Shown here: one piece after another, positions 26,906-35,656 of the stretch
Numbering within the stretch: the first letter of the stretch is position 1
Layout: each line of letters starts with the position of its first letter
Origin: Pontibacter deserti
GTDB taxonomy: Bacteria > Bacteroidota > Bacteroidia > Cytophagales > Hymenobacteraceae
Direction of reading: 5' to 3'
Assembly (NCBI RefSeq): GCF_023630255.1
Contig: NZ_JALPRS010000001.1
Location: forward strand, 248,001-312,000
DNA length: 64,000 nucleotides
The notes under the pieces: generated by a model
What the model saw: only the letters and a program-made list of their open reading frames with translations
Told to the model about the DNA's origin: nothing
Database searches by the model: none
Translations under genes and position numbers: made by a program

Positions 26906-29132
26906 GAAAAAACTAGAGAAAGCACCGGAAACAAACTTAACTGCACCAATTATTGGAACAGGCGATAACAATGCTCCTGCGCCAAAGCGCGGCAGAACCA
27001 GGAAAGCTGATCTGGCAGCAGAAATGGGTGCGCCCATAACTACCGAAGCTTCAGCTGAAGTTCCTGCAAAACGAACCCGAACAAAAGCTGTACCTGTGGA
27101 GTCTGCTGAACCAACGCCTGCCCGTAAAGTACGGGCAACCAAAAAGGGAGCTGCTCCTGCTATACAACAGGAAAGTATAGGAGCTCCGGAAGCTATACCA
27201 CAGCAGCCCCTGGAAAAGAGAGCTGTTTACCACGATATCAGCCGTTTTACAGAATTCGATATTTACCTGTTTAAAGAAGGCCGCCACTTTACGCTGTATG
27301 ATAAGCTCGGATCGCACCCTATGGAGCATGCCGGACAAAAAGGTACTTACTTTGCTGTTTGGGCACCTAATGCAGAACGCGTAACTGTTATCGGGGACTT
27401 TAACTCCTGGAACCGCGACAGCCATATTTTGAAGGTACGCGAAGACGGGACGGGTATATGGGAAGGATTTATACCTGACCTGACAGGTGGGCAGCTATAC
27501 AAGTATCATATAAAATCGAATTACCACTTATACCACGTTGAGAAAAGCGACCCGTTTGCTTTTGCCCGCGAAAAACCGCCGCAAACAGCATCCCGCATCT
27601 GCGATCTGAAATATGAATGGCAGGATAATGAGTGGATGGAGCAAAGGAAAACTAAAGCCGGACAAGCACAGCCTTTCAGTGTGTATGAAGTGCACCTGGG
27701 CTCGTGGCGTCGCAGAGCCGAAGATAATAACCGACCGCTCACGTACCACGAACTGGCCGAGGAACTACCGCAGTATGTAAAGGAAATGGGCTTTACACAC
27801 GTAGAGTTCATGCCTGTTATGCACCATCCGTTTCAAGGGTCATGGGGATATCAGATTACAGGTTATTTTGCAGCAGCCAGTATCTATGGTTCACCACAGG
27901 AGCTCATGCATCTCATCGATGTACTGCACCAGCATGGCATAGGCGTAATTCTGGATTGGGTACCATCCCATTTCCCGTCAGATGAGCATGGTCTGGCTTA
28001 CTTTGATGGCACTCACCTGTACGAACACGCTGATCCCCGGAAAGGCTATCACCCGGACTGGAACAGTTACATCTTTAACTATGGTCGTAACGAGGTCCGT
28101 TCTTTCCTGATCAGTAATGCGCTTTTCTGGCTCGAGAAATATCACATAGATGGATTGCGGGTAGATGCCGTGGCATCGATGTTATACTTAGACTATAGCC
28201 GCAAAGAGGGAGAATGGATACCAAACGAGCATGGTGGACGTGAGAACCTGGAAGCTATATCGCTGATAAAAGATTTTAACAAGGCAGTGCACGAGCGCTA
28301 TCCTGATGTTCAGACGATTGCAGAAGAATCTACGGCCTGGCCTGCTGTTACAGGAACAGTTGACCATGGCGGGCTCGGCTTTAACATGAAATGGATGATG
28401 GGCTGGATGCACGATACGCTGCACTATTTTTCTAAAGACCCGATTTACCGCCGGCACCACCAGGGCGAGATCACTTTCAGTATCATCTATGCATTCTCAG
28501 AACGGTTTATGCTGCCGTTGTCTCACGATGAAGTGGTACATGGAAAAGGATCGTTGCTGCGTAAAATGCCGGGTGATGAATGGCAGCAATTTGCCAATCT
28601 GCGGGCTTTGTATAGTTACATGTTTGCACACCCTGGAGCAAAGTTATTGTTTATGGGGGGCGAGCTGGCGCAAAGTACAGAATGGAACCATGACCATAGC
28701 CTGGACTGGCACCTTCTGCAGTATAACTACCATAGTGGTGTACAACGCCTGCTGCAAAACCTTAATAAACTATACCGCGAAGAACCTGCTTTATATGAAC
28801 TAAGCTTCGATAGCAGCGGGTTTGAGTGGGTAGATTTCCAGGATGCACATAATAGTGTGATCAGCTTCTTAAGAAAGGGAAAAGAGCCAGGCAGCGATGT
28901 ACTTGTTGTTTGTAACTTAACCCCGATCGTGCACGAGCACTACCGGTTAGGTGTACCTACCGGAGGCGAGTGGGTACAGCTGTTTAACTCCGATGATGAG
29001 CAGTATGGCGGAAGCAATGTACAAAATCAGGCATTGTTACAGGCTACTGAAGAACCATCGCATGGCCGTGACTACTCTCTTGCACTGAAATTGCCGCCAC
29101 TGGCTGTCATTTATTTTAAGCCAAATAGGTAA
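26898..29132 (+). CDS. glgB: 1,4-alpha-glucan branching enzyme with basic N-terminal tail
   Basis: GlgB (GH13_9) makes alpha-1,6 branches in glucan. Of 744 residues, about 110-744 are a normal GlgB: CBM48-like GTYFAVWAPNAERVTVIGDFNSWN, the barrel with D423 in GLRVDAVASMLYLDYSRKEGEWIPN, E476 in TIAEESTAWP, and LPLSHDEVVHGKGSLL. The first 105 residues are unusual: low complexity, rich in Lys/Arg/Ala/Pro/Thr, with three basic patches (PKRGRTRKA, PAKRTRTKAV, ARKVRATKKG) like an AT-hook or histone H1 tail. The ATG at 26898 overlaps treS by 8 bp, suggesting coupling. An internal start near the core cannot be excluded, but no better ATG is obvious. Confidence 0.95.
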   Translation: MAKKKLEKAPETNLTAPIIGTGDNNAPAPKRGRTRKADLAAEMGAPITTEASAEVPAKRTRTKAVPVESAEPTPARKVRATKKGAAPAIQQESIGAPEAIPQQPLEKRAVYHDISRFTEFDIYLFKEGRHFTLYDKLGSHPMEHAGQKGTYFAVWAPNAERVTVIGDFNSWNRDSHILKVREDGTGIWEGFIPDLTGGQLYKYHIKSNYHLYHVEKSDPFAFAREKPPQTASRICDLKYEWQDNEWMEQRKTKAGQAQPFSVYEVHLGSWRRRAEDNNRPLTYHELAEELPQYVKEMGFTHVEFMPVMHHPFQGSWGYQITGYFAAASIYGSPQELMHLIDVLHQHGIGVILDWVPSHFPSDEHGLAYFDGTHLYEHADPRKGYHPDWNSYIFNYGRNEVRSFLISNALFWLEKYHIDGLRVDAVASMLYLDYSRKEGEWIPNEHGGRENLEAISLIKDFNKAVHERYPDVQTIAEESTAWPAVTGTVDHGGLGFNMKWMMGWMHDTLHYFSKDPIYRRHHQGEITFSIIYAFSERFMLPLSHDEVVHGKGSLLRKMPGDEWQQFANLRALYSYMFAHPGAKLLFMGGELAQSTEWNHDHSLDWHLLQYNYHSGVQRLLQNLNKLYREEPALYELSFDSSGFEWVDFQDAHNSVISFLRKGKEPGSDVLVVCNLTPIVHEHYRLGVPTGGEWVQLFNSDDEQYGGSNVQNQALLQATEEPSHGRDYSLALKLPPLAVIYFKPNR

Positions 29133-29140
29133 AAACAGGT

Positions 29141-29183
29141 AAAGAGTTTAGGAGGTAAAGAGTTTGTGCCTCCTAAACTCTTT
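29141..29183 (+). terminator. Terminator of the glgE-treS-glgB operon
   Basis: A perfect 15-bp stem (29141-29155 with 29169-29183) encloses a 13-nt loop. It starts 8 bp after the glgB stop. The arm ends in TTT, though the T run is short. Confidence 0.8.
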
Positions 29184-29297
29184 AACTATAGATTATATTC
29201 CTTTGCGCAATGGAAAGATGCCGATGAAGTTAATGCCCTATAAAAAGAGTTATGTATGAGTAGTTTTATACTTGATAACAGATGGGCCGGGTAGTTA

Positions 29298-30368
29298 CTA
29301 TGATGAAATATTACCTGATACAGCGGTCCGTACTTTAGGTAATGCATCCGGGTAGTTTTTCTGGATATAGTAAAGTAATTTTTCACGGATATGGCAACGC
29401 AGGTCCCATGCTTCACCGGAGTTTCTGGCACTGAATAGCACCCTTAGTTGTACAGTCTCCTGCAACACTTCAGTAACTTCCAGAGCTGATACTTTTTTGT
29501 CCCATAAGGGAGATGCCTCCAATAAACGCTTCAATTCGTTTCTGATGTCATCTACAGGTACATTATAATCGGTATAGAAAGTTACTGTTGCTAAGATGTC
29601 CACACTGGTGCGGGACCAGTTCTGAAAAGGCTTCTCAATAAAATAATTTAGCGGAAGTATAAGCCGTCTATTATCCCATATCCGGAGCACAACATAGGTC
29701 AGGGTTATTTCCTCCACTCGCCCGAACTCCTGCTCTATCACCAGTACATCGTCTATCCTGATTGGCTGTGTAAAAGCTATCTGCAGACCGGCAAGTAAAT
29801 TGGCCAGAGAACGTTGTGCTGCAAATCCTAAAACCACACCAGCTATACCTGCCGATGTGAGCAAACCTGTACCTAACGTTCTGACTGCTTCAAACTGGAG
29901 CAGGATCAGAGAACCGGCAACAAATGCGATCAGAATAACAGATACTTTTCTAACAAACTGGAGCTGTGTATAGAGTTTCCTTTCACGCAGGTTATCCGCT
30001 TTATCAAGCACATATTTATGGTGCACCATATCTTGCACCACCGACACCAGTTTTATCAGTATCCACGCAAAAACAATGATATTGAGTATTTCAATAACCC
30101 GCCTGAGCGTATGTATACTTCTCTCAGAGAGAGGCATCGTACTAATAGCCATAGATACAAACAGCAGTGGTATAAAGTAAGTGAGCGGGTGATTCAGGTG
30201 TTTGGTAAACGAAACGACAAGTTTGGGATTGGAGTGACGATTATAAAAACCCAGCAGTTTGAACAGGATATACTTTAAAACCAGACCCAGAATTATACTT
30301 ATGGCAATTATCATTAAAGAAATAGCCAGGTTATCCAGGTGATTTATGTATGATCGGAGTTGATCCAT
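29298..30368 (-). CDS. MscS-family mechanosensitive ion channel
   Basis: MscS channels open under membrane tension and release solutes after hypo-osmotic shock. The 356 residues have about five hydrophobic segments (for example ISLMIIAISIILGLVLKYILF and VSVILIAFVAGSLILLQF). The pore-lining helix and beta-domain follow: AGIAGVVLGFAAQRSLANLLAGLQIAFTQPIRIDDVLVI, with EFGRVEEITLTYVVLRIWDNRRLILPLNYF, the classic MscS-domain core. A short cytoplasmic alpha/beta domain ends the protein. It is placed between the glgB operon and otsA, a sensible setting for osmolyte control, and is divergent from otsA. Confidence 0.9.
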   Translation of the reverse strand: MDQLRSYINHLDNLAISLMIIAISIILGLVLKYILFKLLGFYNRHSNPKLVVSFTKHLNHPLTYFIPLLFVSMAISTMPLSERSIHTLRRVIEILNIIVFAWILIKLVSVVQDMVHHKYVLDKADNLRERKLYTQLQFVRKVSVILIAFVAGSLILLQFEAVRTLGTGLLTSAGIAGVVLGFAAQRSLANLLAGLQIAFTQPIRIDDVLVIEQEFGRVEEITLTYVVLRIWDNRRLILPLNYFIEKPFQNWSRTSVDILATVTFYTDYNVPVDDIRNELKRLLEASPLWDKKVSALEVTEVLQETVQLRVLFSARNSGEAWDLRCHIREKLLYYIQKNYPDALPKVRTAVSGNISS

Positions 30369-30685
30369 TAGCTATACTTTTGGCGGCACATTAACATATT
30401 TTAAACACAGCCTTGTTACTCTTTAAAGTTGTTACAGGTTTTATGATTCTTAATTCCGGTGATTAAAGGGATACAACTACAGAGGTAGTTATACCTATGT
30501 ATCCAGTGTTAAATACTTATTTATAGCGAAGTTCTAATATTCAGCCCAACGCTGCCGGGATGAATACGTAATAGTAAAATGAGCAAACCTGTATTCAGGT
30601 AATACAGTAATGTCAGATTGTATCACTTAAAGGCCTGATAAGCCGTTTTTTTACTTTACTGCCAGCTAAAAATTAAATACTTTCA
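30369..30685. other. Divergent intergenic region between mscS and otsA
   Basis: This A+T-rich stretch has no gene. It contains an exact inverted repeat, AACTAC (30475-30480) and GTAGTT (30485-30490) around AGAG, which could be an operator. No convincing TAnnTTTG promoter was found for either gene. Confidence 0.4.
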
Positions 30686-32902
30686 ATGGCAAAACTGATT
30701 ATTGTGTCGAACCGGCTTCCGGTTAGGTTACAGGAGAAGAATGGTAAACTGGTTTATACACCTAGTGAAGGGGGATTAGCTACCGGTCTTGGTTCTATTT
30801 ATAAAAAGAAAGATAATCTATGGATAGGCTGGCCAGGAATGGTGATAGAAGATCCCGATAAACAGGAGCAGATCGTGGAAGACATCAGGAAAGACAATAT
30901 GTTTCCTGTATTTTTATCCGAAAACCAGATTAAGGAGTTCTATGAGGGGTTCAGTAATGAAACGCTGTGGCCTACTTTCCACTATTTTAACCAGTATGCT
31001 ATTTATGAGCAGGGCCTTTGGGATACTTATGTTGAAGTAAACCAGAAATACTGTGACGAGATAGTGAAGCATGCAAGCCCTAATGATACCATTTGGGTAC
31101 ATGATTACCAGTTGCTGCTGCTGCCTTCTATGCTACGCGAGAAGTTACCTGACAGCACGATCGGCTTTTTTCAGCATATTCCTTTCCCCTCATTCGAGGT
31201 ATTCCGTTTGCTGCCATGGCGCAAAGAACTACTGGAAGGTATGTTAGGTGCGGATCTTGTAGGTTTCCATACTTATGATGATATGCGCCACTTCCTGAGC
31301 TCTGTTAACCGCATTTTGGGGTATGGTGGCATGCATGGCTGGATAAATACAGGTACCCGGTCACTGCTGGTTGATTCTTTCCCGATGGGTATAGATTATG
31401 AGAAGTATGCCAGTGTGGCTGCTTCTGAAGAAGTACTGCACCTGGAAAAGGAATACCGCAAGAACCTGGGCACAGAGCACATCATTATCTCCATAGACAG
31501 GCTGGATTACTCTAAAGGTATACCGCAACGCCTGCAGGCTTTCGAGATGTTTCTGGAAAAATATCCGGAGTTCTGTAACAAAGTATCGTTGGTAATGCTG
31601 GTGGTGCCTAGCCGTGATGCCGTAGAGAAGTATAAAGAACTGAAAGAAGAAGTTGATGAACTGGTTGGTAGAATCAATGGTAAGTATAGCAACATAAACT
31701 GGAACCCTATACAGTACTTCTACAGATCTTACCCGTTAGAGACGCTCTCGGCTTTTTATAAAATGGCAAACGTAGCGTTGGTTACACCTATGCGCGACGG
31801 TATGAACCTTGTCTGTAAAGAGTATGTGGCCAGCAAACTGGATCAGAAGGGGGTGCTTATACTTAGCGAAATGGCAGGAGCATCTAAAGAGCTTTCCGAT
31901 GCGCTGCTCATTAACCCGAATGATATAAATAAAGTGGTTGAAGCCCTTTATGAAGCGCTTACCATGCCTGAGGAAGAGCAGCGAATGCACATGATAAATA
32001 TGCAGGAAACGCTGAAGCGCTATAATATACATCACTGGGTAAACCTGTTCATGGACCGCCTGGCATATGTTAAGATCAAGCAGATGTCGCTGGAAACAAG
32101 CTACCTCGACGATGCTACTTTCCAGGAGATGAGCGATGCATACGAAATGGCAAGTTCGCGGTTGATATTCCTGGAATATGATGGTGCACTGACCAACTAT
32201 AAAACGAAGCCCCTAATGGCGCGTCCTGACGAAGACCTGCTGGAACTTCTGGAAAACCTGAGCAGCAGCCCAAAAAACAGGGTTGTTGTGATCAGTAGCC
32301 GCGAAAAAGCAAATATGGAAGACTGGCTGGGGGACCTGAATATTGATATAGTGGCAGAGCATGGGGTGTGGCTGAAGCAGCGCGGATCGGGCTGGAAAAC
32401 CATGATGAGCCTGATGGATGACTGGAAAAGCGATATACGCCTGATACTGGAGCTATATGTAGACCGTACGGCCGGCTCGTTTATAGAAGAAAAAGAATAC
32501 TCGCTGGTGTGGCATTACCGTCGTGTTGAAACTGGCCTGGGTGAGCTTCGTGCCCGTGAATTGGTTAACCATCTTAACTTTCTGGCGACTAACAGCAACC
32601 TGCAGGTATTAGATGGGCAGATGGCTGTTGAAATTAAAGCACAGGAAGTAAACAAAGGTAAAGCGACCAGCCACTGGTTAAATATGTACCCGCATGAGTT
32701 TGTACTTGCCGTTGGCGATGACTGGGGCGATGAGGAAATATTTAAAGCTATGCCACGAAATGCCTATACTGTAAAAACAGGAAACGCATATTCTATAGCC
32801 AAATATCATTTGGATGGCCCTTCTGAAGTACGGGAGATGCTGGCAAAACTAGTGAAGCATGAAACCAGGGAAATTCCTCCCAATGCCCGGATGACAGGAT
32901 AA
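30686..32902 (+). CDS. otsA: OtsA-OtsB fusion: trehalose-6-phosphate synthase with degenerate phosphatase domain
   Basis: 738 residues. Residues 1 to about 465 are a complete OtsA (GT20): LIIVSNRLPVRL, the loop SEGGLATGL, VHDYQLLLLP, IDRLDYSKGIPQRL with the phosphate-binding Arg/Lys, and PMRDGMNLVCKEYVASK. It makes trehalose 6-phosphate from UDP-glucose and glucose 6-phosphate. Residues from about 490 are an OtsB-like HAD domain. There the nucleophile motif, normally FLDYDGTL, reads FLEYDGAL: the nucleophilic Asp is Glu497 and the Thr is Ala501. D499, VVVISSR, the Lys in EVNKGKA and VGDDWGDEEIF remain. The phosphatase is therefore probably inactive or much reduced, as in plant class-II-like fusions where this half is regulatory. 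It is monocistronic, with its own terminator. Confidence 0.92.
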   Translation: MAKLIIVSNRLPVRLQEKNGKLVYTPSEGGLATGLGSIYKKKDNLWIGWPGMVIEDPDKQEQIVEDIRKDNMFPVFLSENQIKEFYEGFSNETLWPTFHYFNQYAIYEQGLWDTYVEVNQKYCDEIVKHASPNDTIWVHDYQLLLLPSMLREKLPDSTIGFFQHIPFPSFEVFRLLPWRKELLEGMLGADLVGFHTYDDMRHFLSSVNRILGYGGMHGWINTGTRSLLVDSFPMGIDYEKYASVAASEEVLHLEKEYRKNLGTEHIIISIDRLDYSKGIPQRLQAFEMFLEKYPEFCNKVSLVMLVVPSRDAVEKYKELKEEVDELVGRINGKYSNINWNPIQYFYRSYPLETLSAFYKMANVALVTPMRDGMNLVCKEYVASKLDQKGVLILSEMAGASKELSDALLINPNDINKVVEALYEALTMPEEEQRMHMINMQETLKRYNIHHWVNLFMDRLAYVKIKQMSLETSYLDDATFQEMSDAYEMASSRLIFLEYDGALTNYKTKPLMARPDEDLLELLENLSSSPKNRVVVISSREKANMEDWLGDLNIDIVAEHGVWLKQRGSGWKTMMSLMDDWKSDIRLILELYVDRTAGSFIEEKEYSLVWHYRRVETGLGELRARELVNHLNFLATNSNLQVLDGQMAVEIKAQEVNKGKATSHWLNMYPHEFVLAVGDDWGDEEIFKAMPRNAYTVKTGNAYSIAKYHLDGPSEVREMLAKLVKHETREIPPNARMTG

Positions 32903-32906
32903 GTAT

Positions 32907-32947
32907 AAAACAAAAGCCGCTGGATCTGCACCAGCGGCTTTTGTTTT
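32907..32947. terminator. Bidirectional terminator between otsA and xseB
   Basis: A perfect 17-bp stem (32907-32923 with 32931-32947), loop ATCTGCA, flanked by A and T runs on both sides. It serves the convergent otsA and xseB genes. Confidence 0.92.
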
Positions 32948-32962
32948 ACAGGTAGTAGCAAG

Positions 32963-33232
32963 TTAAAACAAGGTGCCATTACTGCTCTTGCCTTCTGGTT
33001 TCTTTGGCTTAGCTGGTTCCTCGCAATTTTCTTCGTTAAATACCTGGTCAATGGCTTTTTCAGCGGCACGTAGCTTATCCTTGCACAACTTTATAAGCTG
33101 CGACGAACGCTGTACTTTCTGTGTTAATTCATCTACGTCTACGTGATCGTTCTCGATTGCCCTCAGGATTTCTTCCAGCTCCTGTGTGGCTTCACGGTAG
33201 GTCATGCTGCTGATGTCTTTATTTGGTGTCAT
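32963..33232 (-). CDS. xseB: Exodeoxyribonuclease VII small subunit
   Basis: XseB binds in several copies to XseA to form exonuclease VII, which degrades single-stranded DNA. The 89 residues contain the XseB helical core (TYREATQELEEILRAIENDHVDVDELTQKVQRSSQLIKLCKDKLRAAEKAID), the usual hairpin of two helices, followed by a short charged tail. The start overlaps the end of xseA by 14 bp, as is common for this pair. Confidence 0.95.
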   Translation of the reverse strand: MTPNKDISSMTYREATQELEEILRAIENDHVDVDELTQKVQRSSQLIKLCKDKLRAAEKAIDQVFNEENCEEPAKPKKPEGKSSNGTLF

Positions 33233-34784
33233 GGGTGTCTTTGTTTACAACTATACTATGGATGGTGCCGTCCTTTATTCTGGTTTCTACTACATCTCCG
33301 TCCTGCACCTGAGCTATACTTTTAATGATCCGGCCATTTATCAACGTTAAGGTATACCCACGAAGTAAAAGCTTTTCCGGGTTGTTGGCTTCTATACTTG
33401 TCTCGATCAGTTTTAGCCGGTGTGCATCGTTCTGCAGTTTGCGGGCTGCGGCAAAAACCAGCTTGTCACTTTGCTTGGTGAAGCTGATCTCTGTTTGTTT
33501 TATACTTTCTTTTACCTCGGTTTCCAGGCAGTGGTTAAGTGTGTTCAGTTCGTGCTCCTTCATGTGCAGGTACCGCTGCGCTTTGCCTTCCACACAAACT
33601 GCCAGTTCGCTCAGGTGCCGCTCACGTGTATGCAACAGGTCTTTTGTATTAGCTCTGATGTCTCGTTCAAAGTCACTTACAGTATGCTTCTGACCATCCA
33701 GGTAAGCTTTTGGTTTTAGTACCAACCCTCTCGATAATGTTTCAAGCAGTTCGCGACCTTCTGATAAAAAGTCCTTGGTTGAGTTAGAAATCCGCAGTCT
33801 TACACGTTCCAGGCTATCATCGGTTATTTTCAGTTGCTGCGCCGTAAACATCCGGATACTGTCATATAATCCTTCGGTGTATTCTTCCGCACTTCTGAAG
33901 CGATCGATCAGGAAATTGGCCACAGCTGTTGGCGTTTTAAGCCGCGTATGCGCTACCAGGTCGGCTATACTTTCGTCGCGTTCGTGACCTATACCTGTAA
34001 GTACCGGCAAAGGAGCATTACCAATGGCAGCTGCTATACTATAATTGTCAAAGCAACTCAGGTCTGTCTGCGAACCACCACCCCGTATAATCACTATAGC
34101 ATCAAAACGATATTTATACCTGGCAATAAGTGCCATGGCTTTGTTTACAGAGGCCGGTGCTTCGTTGCCCTGCACAGTAGCCGGGAACAGCATAGTATGG
34201 AAAGTATAACCAAATGCGTTGTGCTGTAACTGGTGTATAAAATCCTGGTAACCGGCAGCCGTTGCCGAAGAAATTACGGCCAATCGCTGCGGTACTTCTT
34301 CCAGTTCCAGCTCTTTGTTGGCTGTTAATAAACCTTCTGCTTCGAGTCGTTTTAGTGTTTCCTGCCGTTGCCGGGCAAGGTCGCCGATGGTATAGTTCGG
34401 ATCGATGTTATGGATATCCAAGCTCAGGCCATACAACTCGTGAAACTTTACACTGGCCTGGAACAGGATCTTTAACCCAGCTTTTAAAGGTTGTCCGGTC
34501 TTGTCTTCAAAAAAGCGGCTGAGCATGGAGAAACGGGCACTCCAGATGGTAGCACGTGCCTGTGCCAGCATCTGCCGGGCATCATCGCCCTTATCAACTA
34601 AGGTAAGATAGCAGTGGCCTTTGCGCCTGTCCGGGGTAATCTGGGCAATTTCAGCTACCACCCAATAACTTTCCGGAAACGCCACTTCCAGCTCTTCCCT
34701 GATCTGCTGGTGCAGCTCAAAGAGCGAAAGCGGAGTCTGAAACTCCTCGTACACGGTAGTTTGCCGGAAAAATAACTGGGACAT
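33219..34784 (-). CDS. xseA: Exodeoxyribonuclease VII large subunit
   Basis: XseA is the catalytic subunit of exonuclease VII. The 521 residues include the N-terminal OB-fold (LHQQIREELEVAFPESYWVVAEIAQ), then the catalytic domain with LAVISSATAAGYQDF, AIVIIRGGGSQTDLSCFDNY and VLTGIGHERDESIADLVAHTRLKTPTAVANFLI, the strongly conserved family segments, and a long coiled-coil C-terminal half. Length is normal or slightly long. The upstream intergenic DNA holds no other gene; the ATG at 34784 fits the family N-terminus. Confidence 0.96.
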   Translation of the reverse strand: MSQLFFRQTTVYEEFQTPLSLFELHQQIREELEVAFPESYWVVAEIAQITPDRRKGHCYLTLVDKGDDARQMLAQARATIWSARFSMLSRFFEDKTGQPLKAGLKILFQASVKFHELYGLSLDIHNIDPNYTIGDLARQRQETLKRLEAEGLLTANKELELEEVPQRLAVISSATAAGYQDFIHQLQHNAFGYTFHTMLFPATVQGNEAPASVNKAMALIARYKYRFDAIVIIRGGGSQTDLSCFDNYSIAAAIGNAPLPVLTGIGHERDESIADLVAHTRLKTPTAVANFLIDRFRSAEEYTEGLYDSIRMFTAQQLKITDDSLERVRLRISNSTKDFLSEGRELLETLSRGLVLKPKAYLDGQKHTVSDFERDIRANTKDLLHTRERHLSELAVCVEGKAQRYLHMKEHELNTLNHCLETEVKESIKQTEISFTKQSDKLVFAAARKLQNDAHRLKLIETSIEANNPEKLLLRGYTLTLINGRIIKSIAQVQDGDVVETRIKDGTIHSIVVNKDTHDTK

Positions 34785-35143
34785 CAGCCGGAATATGGGT
34801 TAACCTAATATAGTTAGCAAATTACAAATTGATTTTGTAGAAGTAAGGACCCGGGTGCCGGAATTTTTAAATTTTCACCTTATTCAGATCAATATAGTAC
34901 AATCTCTATACTTAAGGAAGGACTGTTTGTGGAATAATACTCTACCCTGGTCTTTCTGTAGTTGCTCCAATACGTTGTTTACCTGCTGTTTACATTTATA
35001 GCTGTTCTGGTAAGGGCAATAGGGTTGTAATAATTTGATTAAGAGGTTATTGCTGATAAAAGGAAACCGCCGGTGCTGCTGTCCCGGCGGTTTCCTTTTT
35101 ATACTTTTATTTAAAGAATACCTGTAGGAGAAGTATAGGTGCC
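34785..35143. other. Intergenic region upstream of xseA
   Basis: About 360 bp with no gene. It carries the presumed xseA promoter and, at its right end, the hairpin of the neighbouring minus-strand gene. Nothing else stands out. Confidence 0.5.
35058..35099 (-). terminator. Terminator of the coiled-coil gene
   Basis: A perfect 16-bp stem (35058-35073 with 35084-35099). On the minus strand it is followed by a TTTT tract, and it lies 45 bp after the stop of the gene at 35144. Confidence 0.88.
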
Positions 35144-35539
35144 TTAATGCACAACACGCAGAACAGGTTCAGGCAAAGGTTGGCGTGTTTCATGGTCTAT
35201 TGTAAAATAGCCTACCATGCTTGGTCCATACCCTAAGTTGATCTCTATAAACTTATTTCTTTCCGGAAGCATGTTGATCAGTTCGGAGCGTAACTGGTTA
35301 TACTTCGCCAGCAGTTCAGTCATCTTCTGTTCTTTGTCATTGAGTTCGCTCTTGGCAATACCCTCTTTCATTTCCTGCTCCAGGTCATGTTGTTCCGGGT
35401 TAAAATCAGACTTCATACTTTGCAGCGAAAGAAGTTCTACATCCAGTATTCTGATGTCACGCTCAATGTTCAGATAGTCTTTTACTTTGTCTTCAAGCGG
35501 AATAAGCGATTTGTCTAAGTATTGTGTCAGGTTTTCCAT
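35144..35539 (-). CDS. Hypothetical coiled-coil protein
   Basis: 131 residues, soluble, no signal peptide. Residues about 10-95 form heptad-like helices rich in Leu, Glu, Lys and Asp, suggesting a coiled coil. The C-terminal 35 residues (INLGYGPSMVGYFTIDHETRQPLPEPVLRVVH) look like a small beta segment. No family is recognised. It stands alone with a strong terminator and its own upstream gap, and codon use looks like the neighbours, so it is probably a real native gene. Confidence 0.7.
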   Translation of the reverse strand: MENLTQYLDKSLIPLEDKVKDYLNIERDIRILDVELLSLQSMKSDFNPEQHDLEQEMKEGIAKSELNDKEQKMTELLAKYNQLRSELINMLPERNKFIEINLGYGPSMVGYFTIDHETRQPLPEPVLRVVH

Positions 35540-35656
35540 AAAGTTCCGAAGGGTGTAGGTGTTGTAAGTTTTATACGCAACTCCTTTAAATTATTTGCAC
35601 TTTTTAAGTATAACCTTCAGAAAAAAATCTTTACATGCTGCTGATAACCTGATTGC

